A DNA stretch of 42,376 nucleotides from Pseudomonas sp. GM50 (lineage in GTDB: Bacteria > Pseudomonadota > Gammaproteobacteria > Pseudomonadales > Pseudomonadaceae): contig NZ_AKJK01000144.1 in NCBI RefSeq assembly GCF_000282375.1, positions 1 to 42,376 on the forward strand, given 5' to 3'. The translations under genes were made by a program, and so were the position numbers. Below are positions 24,041 to 35,080 of this stretch, in pieces. The notes under the pieces are model-generated. The model saw only the letters and a program-made list of their open reading frames with translations. It was not told the DNA's origin and did no database searches. Position 1 is the first letter of the stretch; every line of letters begins with the position of its first letter.

Positions 24041-24841
24041 ATGCCAGCCATCACCCTGACCACGCTCCAGAGCCTCAAGCAGAAAGGTGAAAAGATCACC
24101 ATGCTGACCTGCTATGACGCGACCTTCGCCCATGCCTGCAATGAGGCCGGGGTTGAAGTGCTGCTGGTGGGCGACTCCCTCGGCATGGTCTTGCAAGGTC
24201 ACGACAGCACACTGCCGGTGACCACCGCTGAAATGGCCTACCACGTGGCAGCCGTCAAACGCGGCAACACCGATGCCCTGATCCTCGCCGACCTGCCTTT
24301 CATGGCCTACGCCACCATTGAACAAACCATGACCAACAGCGCTCTGTTAATGCAGGCCGGTGCACACATGGTCAAGGTTGAAGGGGCATTGTGGCTCGCG
24401 GACTCGATCCGTCTGCTGGCCGAACGAGGCATCCCGGTGTGCGCGCACATGGGGCTGACGCCGCAATCGGTCAACATCCTCGGCGGCTATAAAGTCCAGG
24501 GCCGCAACGAGAACCAGGCGCGGCAAATGCGTGCCGACGCGATTTCCCTGGAACAGGCCGGCGCGGCCATGCTGCTGCTCGAATGCGTGCCCAGCGAACT
24601 GGCTGAAGAAATCTCCCAGGCGGTGAAGATCCCGGTGATCGGTATCGGCGCCGGCAGTGGCACCGACGGCCAAGTGCTGGTCCTGCACGATATGCTTGGT
24701 TTGTCCATTACCGGTCGAGTGCCCAAATTCGTGAAGAACTTCATGACCGGCCAAACCAGCATTCAAGCCGCCTTGAGCGCTTACGTCACTGAAGTCAAAG
24801 CGGTGACTTTCCCTGGCATCGAACACGGATTCTCTGCATGA
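24041..24841 (+). CDS. panB: 3-methyl-2-oxobutanoate hydroxymethyltransferase
   Basis: First committed step to pantothenate: makes ketopantoate from 2-oxoisovalerate and methylene-tetrahydrofolate. 266 residues, the normal length. Family motifs: MLTCYDATFAHACNEAG, VLLVGDSLGMVLQGHDSTLP (metal-binding Asp), HMVKVEGA, HMGLTPQSVN and VIGIGAGSGTDGQVLV. ATG 24041 has ATGAGGAT upstream; an open frame extends much further upstream but with no family sequence. It overlaps panC by 4 nt (ATGA). Confidence 0.96.
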   Translation: MPAITLTTLQSLKQKGEKITMLTCYDATFAHACNEAGVEVLLVGDSLGMVLQGHDSTLPVTTAEMAYHVAAVKRGNTDALILADLPFMAYATIEQTMTNSALLMQAGAHMVKVEGALWLADSIRLLAERGIPVCAHMGLTPQSVNILGGYKVQGRNENQARQMRADAISLEQAGAAMLLLECVPSELAEEISQAVKIPVIGIGAGSGTDGQVLVLHDMLGLSITGRVPKFVKNFMTGQTSIQAALSAYVTEVKAVTFPGIEHGFSA

Positions 24842-25698
24842 ACACCGTAAAAACCGTACGCGAACTGCGGGCCGCCGTGGCCCGTGCCCGTAGCGAAGGC
24901 AAGCGCATCGGCTTTGTGCCGACCATGGGCAACCTGCACAGCGGGCATATCGCGCTGATTACCAAAGCCACCCAACGGGTGGATTTCGTGGTCGCGAGCA
25001 TTTTCGTCAATCCGCTGCAATTTGGTGCCGGCGAAGACCTCGACAAGTACCCGCGGACCCTGGCCGCCGATCAGGAGAAGCTGCTCCAGGCCGGTTGCCA
25101 TCTGCTGTTCGCACCAACCGTCGAAGAAATGTACCCCGACGGCATGGCCGGTCAGACCCGCGTCAGTGTTCCGCAACTCTCCGAAGGCCTGTGCGGCGCC
25201 AGCCGTCCGGGGCATTTCGAAGGGGTGGCGACCGTGGTCAGCAAGCTGTTCAACATGGTCCAGCCGGACCTGGCGATCTTCGGTCAGAAAGACTTCCAGC
25301 AACTGGCGGTGATTCGCGCCCTGGTGCATGACCTGAACATGCCGATCCAGATCATCGGCGAACCCACCGTGCGGGCCGCCGACGGTCTGGCGCTGTCGTC
25401 GCGCAATGGTTTCCTCAGCGAAGAACAGCGCGCCGTCGCGCCAGTGGTCTATCGCACCCTGAGCCATATTGCCGATGCAATTAAACAGGGTGAGCGGGAT
25501 TACCCGACGTTGATCAACGAGCAGATCAAACAGCTTGAAGCCGCTGGCCTGCGTGCGGATTATCTGGAAATTCGCCATGCGCTGACCTTGCGTCCGGCGA
25601 CGGCCGAAGATCGGGATCTGGTGATTCTGGTAGCGGCGTTCCTGGGCACGACACGGTTGATCGACAACCTGCATCTGAACCTCGACGCGCCCGCCTGA
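24838..25698 (+). CDS. panC: Pantothenate synthetase
   Basis: Joins pantoate and beta-alanine using ATP to give pantothenate. 286 residues. The nucleotidyltransferase HIGH-like motif is FVPTMGNLHSGH (about 27-38), followed by FVNPLQFGAGEDLDKYPRT, FGQKDFQQL and LALSSRNGFLS. It starts within the panB stop (ATGA overlap), giving coupled synthesis of the two enzymes. The third gene, panD, is 243 nt further on, beyond a REPIN. Confidence 0.96.
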   Translation: MNTVKTVRELRAAVARARSEGKRIGFVPTMGNLHSGHIALITKATQRVDFVVASIFVNPLQFGAGEDLDKYPRTLAADQEKLLQAGCHLLFAPTVEEMYPDGMAGQTRVSVPQLSEGLCGASRPGHFEGVATVVSKLFNMVQPDLAIFGQKDFQQLAVIRALVHDLNMPIQIIGEPTVRAADGLALSSRNGFLSEEQRAVAPVVYRTLSHIADAIKQGERDYPTLINEQIKQLEAAGLRADYLEIRHALTLRPATAEDRDLVILVAAFLGTTRLIDNLHLNLDAPA

Positions 25699-25713
25699 AC
25701 ACCGCAAAACCAA

Positions 25714-25851
25714 TGTGGGAGCAGGCCTGTGGCGAGGGGGCTTGCCCCCGTTTGAGTGCATAGCACTCACAAGATCTTTGGTACATCAGAGATTTTGGGG
25801 CTTCTTCGCAGCCCAGCGGGGGCAAGCCCCCTCGCCACAGGCCCGCACACA
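25714..25851. repeat. Long divergent REPIN between panC and panD
   Basis: TGTGGGAGCAGGCCTGTGGC (start 25714) pairs with the region ending GCCACAGGCCCGCACACA (to 25850); inner parts GGGGGCTTGCCCCCG and GGGGGCAAGCCCCC also pair. The element is about 138 nt, longer than the others, and belongs to a different subfamily with a GGCGAGGGGGCTTGCC core. Confidence 0.88.
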
Positions 25852-25941
25852 TTAGATCTACGTCGTTTCCAGACTGTATTGCCGCCCACAAAGCCTTCGG
25901 GCAAACTGCCCGCCGTTCGATTCCGACCTGGGAAAACACTC

Positions 25942-26322
25942 ATGCACGCCATCATGCTCAAGGCCAAGCTGCATCGCGCCGAAGTCACCCATGCAGTACT
26001 CGATTACGAAGGCTCTTGCGCCATCGACGGCGAATGGCTGGACCTGTCCGGCATCCGTGAATACGAACAGATCCAGATCTACAACATCGACAACGGCGAG
26101 CGCTTCACCACCTACGCGATTCGTGGTGAAGAAGGTTCGCGCATGATTTCGGTCAACGGTGCCGCGGCGCACAAGGCCAAGGTCGGCGACCGCGTGATCA
26201 TCTGCGCTTACGCCCACTACAACGAAGCCGAGCTGCTCAACTTCAAGCCGCGCATGCTCTACATGGCGCCGGGTAACGAGTTGAGCCACACCAGTAATGC
26301 CATTCCGGTTCAGGTCGCCTGA
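25942..26322 (+). CDS. panD: Aspartate 1-decarboxylase
   Basis: Makes beta-alanine for pantothenate. 126 residues, starting MHAIMLKAKLHRAEVTHA. It is a proenzyme: it cleaves itself between Gly24 and Ser25 (YEGSC), and Ser25 becomes the pyruvoyl cofactor. Lys9, Tyr58-region and RVIICAYAHY are as expected. ATG 25942 is the family start; the frame open to 25756 lies in the REPIN. The REPIN may uncouple it from panBC. It is followed by pgi after 231 nt. Confidence 0.96.
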   Translation: MHAIMLKAKLHRAEVTHAVLDYEGSCAIDGEWLDLSGIREYEQIQIYNIDNGERFTTYAIRGEEGSRMISVNGAAAHKAKVGDRVIICAYAHYNEAELLNFKPRMLYMAPGNELSHTSNAIPVQVA

Positions 26323-26357
26323 TCGAGCCGACGCCCCTGTCAGCCTTCCGTTTGTCG

Positions 26358-26401
26358 GACCGCTCCCTGTTTAAATGTTAAAAAAGTACCGGGAGCAGGT
26401 C
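26358..26401. repeat. Imperfect inverted repeat upstream of pgi
   Basis: GACCGCTCCC (26358-26367) and GGGAGCAGGTC (26391-26401) pair with a one-base bulge across a 23-nt A+T-rich loop. It lies about 155-195 nt before pgi and just after panD. It could be a panD 3' structure or an operator; nothing decides. Confidence 0.4.
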
Positions 26402-26553
26402 AGACAAAGTCAAGACAGATTGCAGCGCGAGGTTTACTGTATTCGCCCTGCGCCATGAAATCGTGTCGACGCAGTTGACCGGACGCCCACCCACAGCGCT
26501 CCGGGATTTTTAGTGTTCAAAAGGCCGTTCAAGTAAAAAGGAAAACCGCAGCG

Positions 26554-28218
26554 ATGGCGTATTACCGCACTCCTCACGACGTTACCGCTCTGCCCGCCTG
26601 GCAAGCGCTGAATGACCACCGCCAAGCCATGCAAGATTTCAGCATGCGCGAAGCGTTTAATGCCGATCCGCAGCGCTTTACTCAATTCACCCTTAGCAGC
26701 TGCGGCCTGTTTCTCGACTACTCGAAAAACCTGATCAACGCCGAGACCCGCAATCTGCTGGTGGGCCTGGCCAACGAAGTCGACCTCAAAGGCGCGATCA
26801 AAGCGCTGTTCGATGGCGAAATCGTCAACTCTTCCGAAGGCCGCCCCGCGCTGCACACCGCACTGCGCCGCCCGGTGGGCGACAAGCTGTCGGTCAACGG
26901 CGTCAACGTGATGCCCGATGTACACAAAGTGTTGAACCAGATCACCGACCTCGTGGGCCGTATCCACGATGGTTTGTGGCGCGGTTACACCGAGAAGCCG
27001 ATCACTGACGTGGTGAATATCGGCATCGGTGGCTCGTTCCTCGGCCCTGAGCTGGTGTCCGAAGCGCTGCTGTCCTACGCCCAGAAAGGCGTGCGCTGTC
27101 ATTACCTGGCGAACATCGACGGCAGTGAGTTCCACGAACTGACCATGAAGCTGCGCGCCGAGACCACGCTGTTCATCGTCTCGTCGAAATCCTTCAACAC
27201 CCTCGAAACCCTGAAGAACGCCCAGGCCGCACGCGCCTGGTATCTGGCTCAGGGTGGTTCGGAAGCCGAGCTGTACCGTCACTTCATCGCCGTTTCCAGC
27301 AACAATGCTGCTGCGGTGGCGTTCGGTATTCGCGAAGAAAACATCTTCCCGATGTGGGACTGGGTCGGCGGGCGTTACTCGCTGTGGTCGGCTATCGGTC
27401 TGCCGATTGCACTGGCCATCGGCATGTCGAACTTCAAGGAGTTGCTGTCCGGTGCCTACACCATGGACCAGCACTTCCAGAGCGCGCCATTCGAACAGAA
27501 CATGCCGGTGCTGCTGGCGTTGCTCGGCGTCTGGTACGGCAACTTCTGGGGCGCGCAAAGTCACGCGATCCTGCCGTACGACCACTACCTGCGCAACATC
27601 ACCAAACACTTGCAACAGCTGGATATGGAATCCAACGGCAAGAGCGTGCGCCAAGACGGCACGCCAGTGTCCACCGATACCGGTCCGGTGATCTGGGGCG
27701 GCGTAGGTTGCAACGGTCAGCACGCTTACCACCAGTTGCTGCACCAAGGCACCCAGCTGATTCCGGCTGACTTTATCGTGCCGATCGTCAGCTTCAACCC
27801 GGTGTCCGACCACCACCAGTGGCTGTACGCCAACTGCCTGTCGCAAAGCCAGGCGCTGATGCTGGGCAAGACCTTGGGCGAGGCCGAAGCCGAACTGCGC
27901 GACAAGGGCTTGAGCGAAGAGGAAGTACAAAAAGTCGCGCCGCACAAGGTGATCCCGGGCAACCGTCCGAGCAACACCTTGGTGGTCGAACGCATCAGCC
28001 CGCGTCGTCTCGGCGCACTGGTGGCGATGTACGAACACAAAGTCTTCGTGCAAAGCGTGGTCTGGGGCATCAATGCCTTCGACCAGTGGGGCGTGGAACT
28101 GGGCAAGGAACTGGGCAAAGGCGTCTACAACCGCCTGGTCGGCAGCGAAGAAACCCCGGCCGACGATGCCTCCACCCAAGGCTTGATCAACTACTTCCGC
28201 GGTCGTCACCGCGGGTGA
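26554..28218 (+). CDS. pgi: Glucose-6-phosphate isomerase
   Basis: Interconverts glucose 6-phosphate and fructose 6-phosphate; in Pseudomonas it mainly serves recycling of triose phosphates and exopolysaccharide precursors, because glycolysis lacks phosphofructokinase. 554 residues, normal length. Motifs: VNIGIGGSFLGPE, FIVSSKSFNTLETL (sugar-phosphate binding), WDWVGGRYSLWSAIGLPIA, and NGQHAYHQLLHQGTQ near the C-terminal part (catalytic Glu/His region). An AAAAGGA site precedes ATG 26554. A single gene, followed by a REPIN. A very long open frame on the opposite strand is a codon-usage shadow. Confidence 0.97.
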   Translation: MAYYRTPHDVTALPAWQALNDHRQAMQDFSMREAFNADPQRFTQFTLSSCGLFLDYSKNLINAETRNLLVGLANEVDLKGAIKALFDGEIVNSSEGRPALHTALRRPVGDKLSVNGVNVMPDVHKVLNQITDLVGRIHDGLWRGYTEKPITDVVNIGIGGSFLGPELVSEALLSYAQKGVRCHYLANIDGSEFHELTMKLRAETTLFIVSSKSFNTLETLKNAQAARAWYLAQGGSEAELYRHFIAVSSNNAAAVAFGIREENIFPMWDWVGGRYSLWSAIGLPIALAIGMSNFKELLSGAYTMDQHFQSAPFEQNMPVLLALLGVWYGNFWGAQSHAILPYDHYLRNITKHLQQLDMESNGKSVRQDGTPVSTDTGPVIWGGVGCNGQHAYHQLLHQGTQLIPADFIVPIVSFNPVSDHHQWLYANCLSQSQALMLGKTLGEAEAELRDKGLSEEEVQKVAPHKVIPGNRPSNTLVVERISPRRLGALVAMYEHKVFVQSVVWGINAFDQWGVELGKELGKGVYNRLVGSEETPADDASTQGLINYFRGRHRG

Positions 28219-28240
28219 TTTGACGCCACACAGCTGCCCT

Positions 28241-28329
28241 TGTGGGAGCGAGCCTGCTCGCGATAGCGGTCTGCCATTCAAATTGATGTTGAATGTCATG
28301 CAGCCATCGCGAGCAGGCTCGCTCCCACA
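28241..28329. repeat. REPIN between pgi and acs
   Basis: TGTGGGAGCGAGCCTGCTCG (start 28241) and CGAGCAGGCTCGCTCCCACA (end 28329). The arms are identical to those at 23670, and the centres share CATTCAA and TGATGTTGA. Confidence 0.93.
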
Positions 28330-28431
28330 TTGGTTTACGGTGGCCACAAATTTTGCGGCCGGCACCTTCCACACCGATCGGCATCTGACTTGAACCCTTT
28401 CCCCACTCGGCGCATCTTTATTACTTGTCGT

Positions 28432-28439
28432 AACAAGAA
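28432..28439 (+). promoter_or_regulatory. Hfq/Crc target motif at the acs ribosome-binding site
   Basis: AACAAGAA fits the AANAANAA motif bound by Hfq with Crc and is identical to one in CrcZ. It lies one base before the AAGGA Shine-Dalgarno (28441-28445) and 12 nt before the acs ATG, where binding would block ribosomes. Confidence 0.7.
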
Positions 28440-28451
28440 TAAGGAACCGTC

Positions 28452-30382
<1,931 letters not shown>

Positions 30383-30389
<7 letters not shown>

Positions 30390-30478
30390 GAGCGAGGCTT
30401 GCCCGCGAAAGCGGTGTGTCAGGCGACATTAATGTTGACTGTGCCGCCGTCTTCGCGGGCAAGCCTCGCTCCTACAGG
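30383..30478. repeat. REPIN overlapping the acs stop codon
   Basis: CCTGTAGGAGCGAGGCTTGC (start 30383) and GCAAGCCTCGCTCCTACAGG (end 30478) enclose about 50 nt containing CATTAATGTTGACT. The acs TAG (30387-30389) is the TAG of TGTAGGAGC, so the insertion or growth of the element supplies the stop codon and the last two acs residues are partly encoded by it. Confidence 0.93.
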
Positions 30479-30492
30479 TACAGGTACAGGTT
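30475..30492 (+). repeat. Short tandem repeat CAGGTA x3
   Basis: CAGGTA CAGGTA CAGGTT at 30475-30492, abutting the end of the REPIN and 60 nt before the methyltransferase start. Probably replication slippage at the REPIN edge. Confidence 0.7.
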
Positions 30493-30551
30493 CTTCATCG
30501 TCCAAGCTGTTAAACTCCCGCGCCCCAATTCCCTCCTGCAAGGCGCCCAGC

Positions 30552-31568
30552 ATGTCTTCCTTGAATCAGGCGCTGTGCGCCGCCCTTGATCGTCGCCAGG
30601 ATTTGCTCGCCGAGCTGCATCAGCAAGGCACCGATTGCTATCGCCTGTTCCATGGCAGCCAGGAAGGCGCCGGCGGCCTGACCATCGACCGCTACGGCCC
30701 GCAACTGTTGGTGCAAAGCTTTCATCAGGCGCTGGAGCGTGACGCCCTGCTGCAACTGCACGAGACCGTCAATCAACAGCTGGGCCTCGACACCCTGCTG
30801 GTCTACAACGACCGTTCCCGTGGCAACTCGCGCATCGACCGCGAAGACACCGTCTACCGCGCCGACGAAGCCGCCCTGCAAGATTTGATCGGCCACGAAT
30901 GGGGACTGAACTACCGGGTTCGCGGGCGCCACGCCGGCCAGGATCCGTTGCTGTTTCTCGACCTGCGCAACGCTCGCGGCTGGGTCAAGGCGCACAGCAA
31001 AAACAAAAGTGTGCTGAACCTGTTTGCCTACACCTGTGGCGTCGGCCTCAGCGCGGCGGCGGGTGGTGCGAGCGAGGTGTGCAACCTGGACTTTGCCGAA
31101 GGCAATCTGGCGGTCGGCCGCGAGAACGGTCTGCTCAACCCGCAATTGCCGACGATGGAATTCATCCAGTCCGATTATTTCCCGGCGATTCGTCAATTGG
31201 CCGGCCTGCCAATCAGTCAGCGTCGCGGCCAGAAACTGCCGAGCTATCAACGTCTGGACCCGCGTCAGTACGATCTGGTATTGCTCGATCCTCCGGCCTG
31301 GGCCAAGAGTGCCTTCGGCACGGTCGACCTGTTGCGTGACTACCAGAGCCTGCTCAAACCGGCGCTGCTGACCACCGCCGATGATGGCGTGCTGATCTGC
31401 TGCAACAACCTGGCGAAGGTCAGCATGGACGATTGGCGCGAACAGGTTCTGCGCTGCGCAGAGAAGGCCGGGCGCCCGGTGCGTGAGTGGACAGCGCTGA
31501 CACCGGGTAGTGATTTCCCGTCGATGGACCAGCAGCCACCGCTGAAAACGCTGATCCTGCAGCTCTGA
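30552..31568 (+). CDS. Class I SAM-dependent rRNA methyltransferase (RlmI-like)
   Basis: A 338-residue methyltransferase related to the RlmI/RlmK family of 23S rRNA m5C/m7G enzymes. The SAM motif is VLNLFAYTCGVGLSAAAGGA, the acidic ribose-binding strand is VCNLDFAEGN, and the catalytic-type motif is LVLLDPPAWAKS. It lacks the N-terminal PUA domain of full RlmI (about 396 residues), starting instead with a helical segment (MSSLNQALCAALDRRQDLL) that precedes the EEHD-like central fold. ATG 30552 is chosen on family match; an open frame reaches back to 30399 through the REPIN. The target base is not readable from the sequence. Confidence 0.85.
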   Translation: MSSLNQALCAALDRRQDLLAELHQQGTDCYRLFHGSQEGAGGLTIDRYGPQLLVQSFHQALERDALLQLHETVNQQLGLDTLLVYNDRSRGNSRIDREDTVYRADEAALQDLIGHEWGLNYRVRGRHAGQDPLLFLDLRNARGWVKAHSKNKSVLNLFAYTCGVGLSAAAGGASEVCNLDFAEGNLAVGRENGLLNPQLPTMEFIQSDYFPAIRQLAGLPISQRRGQKLPSYQRLDPRQYDLVLLDPPAWAKSAFGTVDLLRDYQSLLKPALLTTADDGVLICCNNLAKVSMDDWREQVLRCAEKAGRPVREWTALTPGSDFPSMDQQPPLKTLILQL

Positions 31569-31674
31569 AAATCCACGCCGATGATCAGATAAATCCTGTT
31601 AAGCGTGGTTGCTTCGGAACCGCAAACGCATGCCATACTCCAAGGCACTCCGATTCCGACAGATGAAGCCGCAC

Positions 31675-34617
31675 ATGCCCAAAGGATTGATTCGCGCTAT
31701 CGGCGCCTTGTTGACTGCCCTGGCTCTTTATAGCCTGCTGGGGTTTCTGATTTTACCGGGCATCGCGTTGCGGATTGCCAATCAACAATTGGCCAATTAC
31801 GCCACGACACCCGCGACGATTCAGCGGATCGAACTCAACCCGTTCAGCCTTGAAGTCACCCTTTGGGGCTTGGTCATCGGCGAGCCGGGCAAGGAGCAAG
31901 TGGGCTTCGAACGTCTGTACGCCAACCTGCAGATCGACAGTCTTTGGACCAAGGCATTGCACCTGTCCGATATCGAACTGGACAAATCCAAGACTGAAAT
32001 CCTCTTCAGTAAGGACGGCAAACTCAATCTGCTCGGGCTGTTCAAAATCCCCGCCAGCGAACCGACCCCGGTCGATCCGGACGCCAAACCATTCCCGCTG
32101 CGCGTGGAGCGAATCAAACTGGCCAGCGGCTCCTTGCATTTCGAGGATGCACGGCCCAGCGAACCCATCGAATTCCTCTACGACAAACTCGACTTCGAAC
32201 TGAAAAACCTCAGCACCCTGCCCGAAGACAGCGCCGACATGACGTTGGTGGCCGTCGGCCCGGCAGGTGGACAGATCGACTGGACCGGTAACTTCAGCCT
32301 GATCCCGATCGCCTCTGAAGGTAAGCTGAAAATCACCGACGGCAAGATGAAATCCTTTTGGCCTTATGTGCGCGATGCTGTGCCACTCGCACTCGAAGAT
32401 GGCGTCGTCAGCCTCAGCACCGATTACAAACTCAACCTGGCCAAGGAAACCGAACTGCTGCTGAGCAACGTTGCCGTCAGCATTGCACCCTTTGCCATCA
32501 AGACGTCGGACGGTCGACCGCTGGCGAAGCTCGAACGGTTGGACATCAGTGAAACCACCGTGGATCTGGCCAAACAGCAAGTAGTGGTCGGCAAGATCCG
32601 CAGCCAGAAACTGGAAACCTGGGCCGCCCTCGAAGCGGATGGGCAACTCGACTGGCAAAAACTGTTCGCCAGTCAGCCGTCCAAAGCGGCCAACAAAGCC
32701 AATGCCGAGCCAGCCAGCACACCGGCAGCAGCCGATTCGCCGAAGCCTGAACCGACCGCGCCGAGCAAGCCTTGGCAGGTGCTGCTCAAAGACGTGCAGC
32801 TACGCAATTATCAGGTGCACCTGGCCGACCGCAAGGCACAACCGGCGGTGGCGCTGGAGCTGGGTCCGCTGAACCTGGACCTGCAAAATTTCGACAGCCT
32901 CAATGGCTCACCTTTCAACCTCAAGCTCGACACCGGCGTGGGCAAGCAAGGCAAGATCACCGCGGACGGCGTGGTCAATCTGGCCCCGATCAGCGCCAAA
33001 CTGAACGTGCAGACCAAGGACATCGACCTGCGCGTCGCCCAGTCCTACATCAACCCGTTCATTCGTCTCGAACTGCGCAGCGGCATGCTGGGCAGTGATC
33101 TGGCGGTCGACCTGAAAAGCACCGAGCCGCTGGCGTTCAGCGTCACAGGCAAAGCCCAGGTCGATCAACTGCATACCCTCGACACCCTGAAAACCCGCGA
33201 CTTCCTCAAGTGGCAACAGGTGGTGCTCGAAGGCCTGAACTATCAGCATGGCGACAGCTTGTCGATCGACAGGATCAACCTGTTCCAGCCCTATGCACGC
33301 TTCATGATCAACGATGACCGCACCACCAACATCGATGACCTGCTGATCCCGCAACCGGCCGATGCCGGCGCAAAAACCGTCGCGGCCAAACCGGCAGCCG
33401 GAAAAGAAAAACCGCTGGGCATCCACATTGGCGGCATTGCCATCAATGACGGTTCGGCAAACTTCGCCGACTTCAGCCTGACCCCGAACTTCGCCACAGC
33501 CGTTCAACAGCTCAACGGGAAGATCGGCACCATCGACAGCCGACAGGCAAAACCGGCCAGTGTTGACGTCAAAGGCAAGGTCGACCGCTATGCGCCAGTG
33601 ACCATCAAGGGTTCGGTCAACCCGTTCGACCCGATGGCCAGCCTCGACATCGCCACCAGTTTCAAACGGGTGGAACTGACGACGTTGACGCCCTACTCCG
33701 GCAAGTTCGCCGGTTACCGTATCCGCAAGGGCCGGCTCAATCTCGACCTGCATTACAAGATCACCAACGGCCAGCTCCTGGCCGAAAACAAAGTGGTGGT
33801 CGAGCAGCTGCAACTGGGTGAAAAGGTCGACAGCCCGGACGCGGTGAGCCTGCCGCTGAAGCTGGCGATTGCCTTGCTCAAGGATGTCGACGGCAAGATT
33901 TCCATCGAGCTGCCAGTGAGCGGCGACCTGAACAACCCGCAGTTCAGTGTCATGCCGATTATCTGGCAGACCCTGCGCAACCTGATTGTGAAAGCGGCCG
34001 CAGCGCCATTCAAAATGATTGGTGGTCTGGTCAGTGGCGGTGGTTCGGAAGACTTGGGCACCGTGGCATTCGCACCGGGTTCAAGCGACCTGAGCAAAGA
34101 CGCCGAAGCGGCGCTGGTCAAATTGTCCCAGGCGCTCAAGGAACGTCCGGCCCTGCGCCTGGAAATCGAAGGCACCGCTGCCAAGAGCAGCGATGGCCCG
34201 CTGATTGCCGAGCAACGCCTGGAGCGGGAATACCAGTACAACTACTACAAAATGCTCCAGCGTCGCGGTGACAAGGTGCCGGCCCAGGCCTCATTGCTGC
34301 AAGTGCCGGACAGCGAGAAAGGCCCGCTGCTCGAAGGGATCTACCGCACACGCCTGAAGACCCAGCCGCCCGCCGAATGGAAGGACTTGGGCAAGGAAGA
34401 ACGCAGTAAAAAAATGCGTGAAGACGTGATTGGCTTCTGGAGTTCCAGCGAGGTGCTGTTGCGTCAACTGGGGCAAGAACGGGCCAGCAGCATCAAGGAT
34501 TATCTGGTGGACAAGGGTCAATTGGCCGATGACCGCGTGTACTTCATCGATGCCAGCCTCGGTGAGGCAGAAAGCGATGGCCGCGTTATCACCCCCATGC
34601 ATCTGGATGCCGAGTGA
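31675..34617 (+). CDS. DUF748 (AsmA-like) envelope protein
   Basis: A large envelope protein, 980 residues from ATG 31675. One N-terminal membrane anchor (ALLTALALYSLLGFLILPGIAL, residues about 11-32, here split as ALLTALALYSLL and GFLILPGIAL) is followed by a long periplasmic beta-rich region typical of DUF748/AsmA-like proteins, with a Pro/Ala/Lys linker near 340-370 and a second near 565-580. The C-terminal part (about 800-870; FAPGSSDLSKDAEAALVKL) resembles an OmpA-like peptidoglycan-binding fold. AsmA-type relatives move phospholipid between membranes; that role is not shown for DUF748. Upstream ATGs at 31630 and 31663 are possible starts. It is coupled to the DUF2845 gene (TGATG). Confidence 0.82.
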   Translation: MPKGLIRAIGALLTALALYSLLGFLILPGIALRIANQQLANYATTPATIQRIELNPFSLEVTLWGLVIGEPGKEQVGFERLYANLQIDSLWTKALHLSDIELDKSKTEILFSKDGKLNLLGLFKIPASEPTPVDPDAKPFPLRVERIKLASGSLHFEDARPSEPIEFLYDKLDFELKNLSTLPEDSADMTLVAVGPAGGQIDWTGNFSLIPIASEGKLKITDGKMKSFWPYVRDAVPLALEDGVVSLSTDYKLNLAKETELLLSNVAVSIAPFAIKTSDGRPLAKLERLDISETTVDLAKQQVVVGKIRSQKLETWAALEADGQLDWQKLFASQPSKAANKANAEPASTPAAADSPKPEPTAPSKPWQVLLKDVQLRNYQVHLADRKAQPAVALELGPLNLDLQNFDSLNGSPFNLKLDTGVGKQGKITADGVVNLAPISAKLNVQTKDIDLRVAQSYINPFIRLELRSGMLGSDLAVDLKSTEPLAFSVTGKAQVDQLHTLDTLKTRDFLKWQQVVLEGLNYQHGDSLSIDRINLFQPYARFMINDDRTTNIDDLLIPQPADAGAKTVAAKPAAGKEKPLGIHIGGIAINDGSANFADFSLTPNFATAVQQLNGKIGTIDSRQAKPASVDVKGKVDRYAPVTIKGSVNPFDPMASLDIATSFKRVELTTLTPYSGKFAGYRIRKGRLNLDLHYKITNGQLLAENKVVVEQLQLGEKVDSPDAVSLPLKLAIALLKDVDGKISIELPVSGDLNNPQFSVMPIIWQTLRNLIVKAAAAPFKMIGGLVSGGGSEDLGTVAFAPGSSDLSKDAEAALVKLSQALKERPALRLEIEGTAAKSSDGPLIAEQRLEREYQYNYYKMLQRRGDKVPAQASLLQVPDSEKGPLLEGIYRTRLKTQPPAEWKDLGKEERSKKMREDVIGFWSSSEVLLRQLGQERASSIKDYLVDKGQLADDRVYFIDASLGEAESDGRVITPMHLDAE

Positions 34618-34913
34618 TGGGCGCACGATGGCTTCTGAGCCTGGCGCTGTTACTGGTTGCCGGCCAGGCAGCGGCGGCCGATACCTTGCGTTGCGGCAGT
34701 CAATTGATCAGCGTCGGGGACAGGTCCGGCGAAGTGCTGCAAAAATGCGGAGAGCCCGTTGCCCGCGACTTGTTGGGCTACAAACGCAGCGCCAATCGGC
34801 GGGAAGAGTTTCAGGTCGAGGAATGGACCTACGGGCCCAACAGCGGGATGTACCAGTACCTGCGCTTTGAAGGCAACCGGTTGGTTCGAATCACCAGCAA
34901 GCGTGGGAATTAA
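34617..34913 (+). CDS. DUF2845 domain-containing secreted protein
   Basis: A 98-residue periplasmic protein. Signal peptide of about 20 residues (WLLSLALLLVAGQAAA) cut before ADTLRC. The mature domain carries LRCGSQLISVGDRSGEVLQK, KCGEPVARD and EEWTYGPNSGMYQYLRFEG, the DUF2845 pattern: a small BamE/SmpA-like alpha-beta fold with two cysteines (one near 26, one near 43) that could form a disulfide. ATG 34617 overlaps the DUF748 stop by one base; a GTG codon just before is the other option. Function unknown; the tight linkage suggests it works with the DUF748 protein. Confidence 0.82.
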   Translation: MGARWLLSLALLLVAGQAAAADTLRCGSQLISVGDRSGEVLQKCGEPVARDLLGYKRSANRREEFQVEEWTYGPNSGMYQYLRFEGNRLVRITSKRGN

Positions 34914-34937
34914 ACAATCGAGCTTGCCCCACTTCCC

Positions 34938-35026
34938 TGTAGGAGCCAGGCTTGCCGGCGAACCAGCCGCCTCGGTCCATCAGGGATACCGCGTAATCGT
35001 TCTTCGCGGGCAAGCCTCGCTCCTAC
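34938..35026. repeat. REPIN after the DUF2845 gene
   Basis: TGTAGGAGCCAGGCTTGCCG (start 34938) and GCAAGCCTCGCTCCTACA (end 35026), same subfamily as 30383. The left arm has diverged (CCAGG for CGAGG, CCGGC for CCCGC), so the hairpin is imperfect. Confidence 0.9.
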
Positions 35027-35050
35027 AAGTGCTGCGTTGCTGCAAATAGA

Positions 35051-35080
35051 ACAGGCCCCGACACGAATGCCGGGGCCTGT
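35051..35080 (-). terminator. Probable terminator of the BON-domain gene
   Basis: ACAGGCCCCG (35051-35060) and CGGGGCCTGT (35071-35080) form a perfect 10-bp stem. On the minus strand it is followed by TCTATTT, a modest U-tract. A second short hairpin, GGCCAC/GTGGCC, lies at 35084-35101. Confidence 0.6.

Noticed and set aside
26434..28374. A 646-codon open frame antisense to pgi
   Set aside because: It spans pgi and both flanks including the REPIN, has no family match, and reflects the high G+C third positions of pgi.
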